DNA from: an uncultured Lachnospiraceae bacterium
GTDB lineage: Bacteria > Bacillota > Clostridia > Lachnospirales > Lachnospiraceae
Assembly: GCA_947565255.1 (NCBI GenBank)
Contig: CANOFI010000114.1
Span: 1 to 7,591, forward strand
Length of the DNA: 7,591 nucleotides
Direction of reading: 5' to 3'
Below are positions 6,639-7,591 of the stretch, piece by piece; position 1 is the stretch's first letter; each line of letters starts with the position of its first letter. The translations under genes and the position numbers were made by a program. The notes beneath the pieces were generated by a model that saw only the letters and a program-made list of their open reading frames with translations, was not told the origin of the DNA and ran no database searches.

Positions 6639-7591
6639 ATGTTGACATATTCTTTTGCGGATGCAGGTTCCAAAAGCCTGTACGAGCATTTATATAATTG
6701 TATAAAGGAAGATGTGTTAAAGGGCGTTCTGGCTGCGGGGGAACGGCTGCCTTCCAAAAGAAGCTTTGCAAAACAGCTGGGTATAAGCGTGATTACTGTG
6801 GAAAATGCATATGCACAGCTTGTGGCGGAAGGGTATATTTATTCTGTCCCGAAAAAGGGCTATTTTGTGGCTGAGTTGTCTGTTGCGCCCAAAAGAGTGA
6901 CAGCGCAGGAAAAATCCATACCAAAAGAACCTGTCCGCGAAACGTATTTTGCAGATTTTTTCAGCAATCATACGAGAGCAGAGAACTTTCCTTTCTCGGT
7001 ATGGGCAAAACTGATGAGGGAAGTTCTTAATGAAGGAAATGAAGCTCTGCTGCTGCCTCCGCCGTCAGGGGGGCTGATGGCTCTGCGCCGTGCCATAGCC
7101 GGCCATCTTCGGGATTTTCGGGGAATCTCTGTAGCACCGGAGCAGATTATTATCGGCGCGGGGACAGAATATTTGTATGAGCTGCTTATCCAGCTGCTTG
7201 GCAGAACTTCTGTGTTTGGATTAGAAAATCCCGGCTATAAAAAGATCGGAAAGATCTATGAGAGCAATGATGCAGCCTGTCGTTACATTGATCTGGACGA
7301 GGCGGGAATGGACATCCGGCAGCTGGAGGCATCAGATGTGGATATCGTACATTTATCGCCTTCCCATCATTATCCGACGGGAATTGTGACACCTATCAGC
7401 CGGCGTTATGAGTTGCTTGGCTGGGCGTTAAAAAAAGAGGGCCGTTATATCATAGAAGACGATTATGACTGTGAGTTTCGTTTGCAGGGAAAACCGATTC
7501 CGGCCCTGCAGAGCATTGATGTCAGCGAAAAAGTAATTTATATGAATACATTTACAAAAAGCTTGGCTTCGACGATACGTATCAGTAATAT
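6639..7591 (+). CDS. MocR/GabR-type transcriptional regulator (GntR winged helix + PLP aminotransferase fold), 3' truncated
   Basis: An open frame of 317 codons runs off the window end; family members are usually 450-480 residues, so roughly a third is missing. Residues 11-77 form a GntR-type winged helix (GERLPSKRSFAKQLGIS, then a recognition helix and KKGYFVA wing). A linker leads to a fold-type I aminotransferase domain from about 105. Visible PLP-site features are ENPGY (196-200), PSHHYPTG (241-248), EDDYDCEFR (273-281) and the Schiff-base lysine Lys307 in NTFTKSLA. Asp274, Tyr276, Lys307 and Arg314 keep the spacing of Bacillus GabR Asp279, Tyr281, Lys312 and Arg319 as I recall them. Such proteins sense an amino compound or PLP and control GABA, vitamin B6 or related genes; the effector here is unknown. 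It starts 25 bases after aspS with no terminator between. The ATG at 6639 has only a weak GGG (6628-6630) as ribosome site; GTG at 6630 is a less likely start. Confidence 0.88.
   Translation, partial: MLTYSFADAGSKSLYEHLYNCIKEDVLKGVLAAGERLPSKRSFAKQLGISVITVENAYAQLVAEGYIYSVPKKGYFVAELSVAPKRVTAQEKSIPKEPVRETYFADFFSNHTRAENFPFSVWAKLMREVLNEGNEALLLPPPSGGLMALRRAIAGHLRDFRGISVAPEQIIIGAGTEYLYELLIQLLGRTSVFGLENPGYKKIGKIYESNDAACRYIDLDEAGMDIRQLEASDVDIVHLSPSHHYPTGIVTPISRRYELLGWALKKEGRYIIEDDYDCEFRLQGKPIPALQSIDVSEKVIYMNTFTKSLASTIRISN

Noticed and set aside
6642..6670. TTGACA at 6642-6647 as a promoter -35 box
   Set aside because: It is a perfect -35 hexamer but has no -10 box at 16-18 bases downstream, and it lies within the first codons of the MocR gene. 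TATAAT at 6693-6698 likewise has no suitable -35.
1..7591. Defence system, mobile element, CRISPR array or prophage
   Set aside because: No transposase, integrase, nuclease or spaced direct repeats were seen; apart from the unidentified 39-codon tail, the genes belong to recognised families and codon use looks uniform.

Overview
The window looks like an ordinary chromosomal stretch of a low-to-mid GC Gram-positive anaerobe, most likely a clostridial Firmicute of the Lachnospiraceae type. This rests on three observations: strong AGGAGG-type ribosome binding sites 6-9 nt before three of the starts, AT-rich intergenic DNA between genes of more balanced composition, and a LeuRS of Firmicute length (809 aa). 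I cannot name the species. All recognised genes lie on the + strand; I found no tRNA, rRNA, CRISPR array, insertion sequence or prophage gene.

Layout. Bases 1-120 are the last 39 codons of an unrecognised gene. Bases 121-347 are an AT-rich promoter region with two sigma-A-like promoters (132-161 and a better one at 205-233). They are followed by an unusual cluster of G runs (295-322) in the predicted 5' UTR. Bases 348-2144 encode a membrane-anchored L,D-transpeptidase (YkuD fold) with a long surface-exposed stalk of Ig-like repeats. After 110 bases comes leuS (2255-4684), leucyl-tRNA synthetase. A 177-base gap with several perfect hairpins then leads to aspS (4862-6613), aspartyl-tRNA synthetase. 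Its motif 2 and anticodon-domain residues look like the alphaproteobacterial, possibly tRNA-non-discriminating, form. Only 25 bases later a MocR/GabR-type regulator (GntR winged helix fused to a PLP aminotransferase-like domain) starts at 6639 and runs off the end.

How the genes fit together. leuS and aspS both charge tRNAs for translation. The transpeptidase crosslinks or modifies peptidoglycan at the cell surface. The MocR regulator probably controls an amino-acid or vitamin B6-related gene outside the window. I see no convincing intrinsic terminator in any of the gaps, so read-through from the transpeptidase promoter into leuS, aspS and the regulator is possible but unproven.

I did not find a clear undescribed system. 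The points most worth a second look are the G-run cluster in the transpeptidase leader, the hairpin-rich leuS-aspS gap, and the AspRS type.
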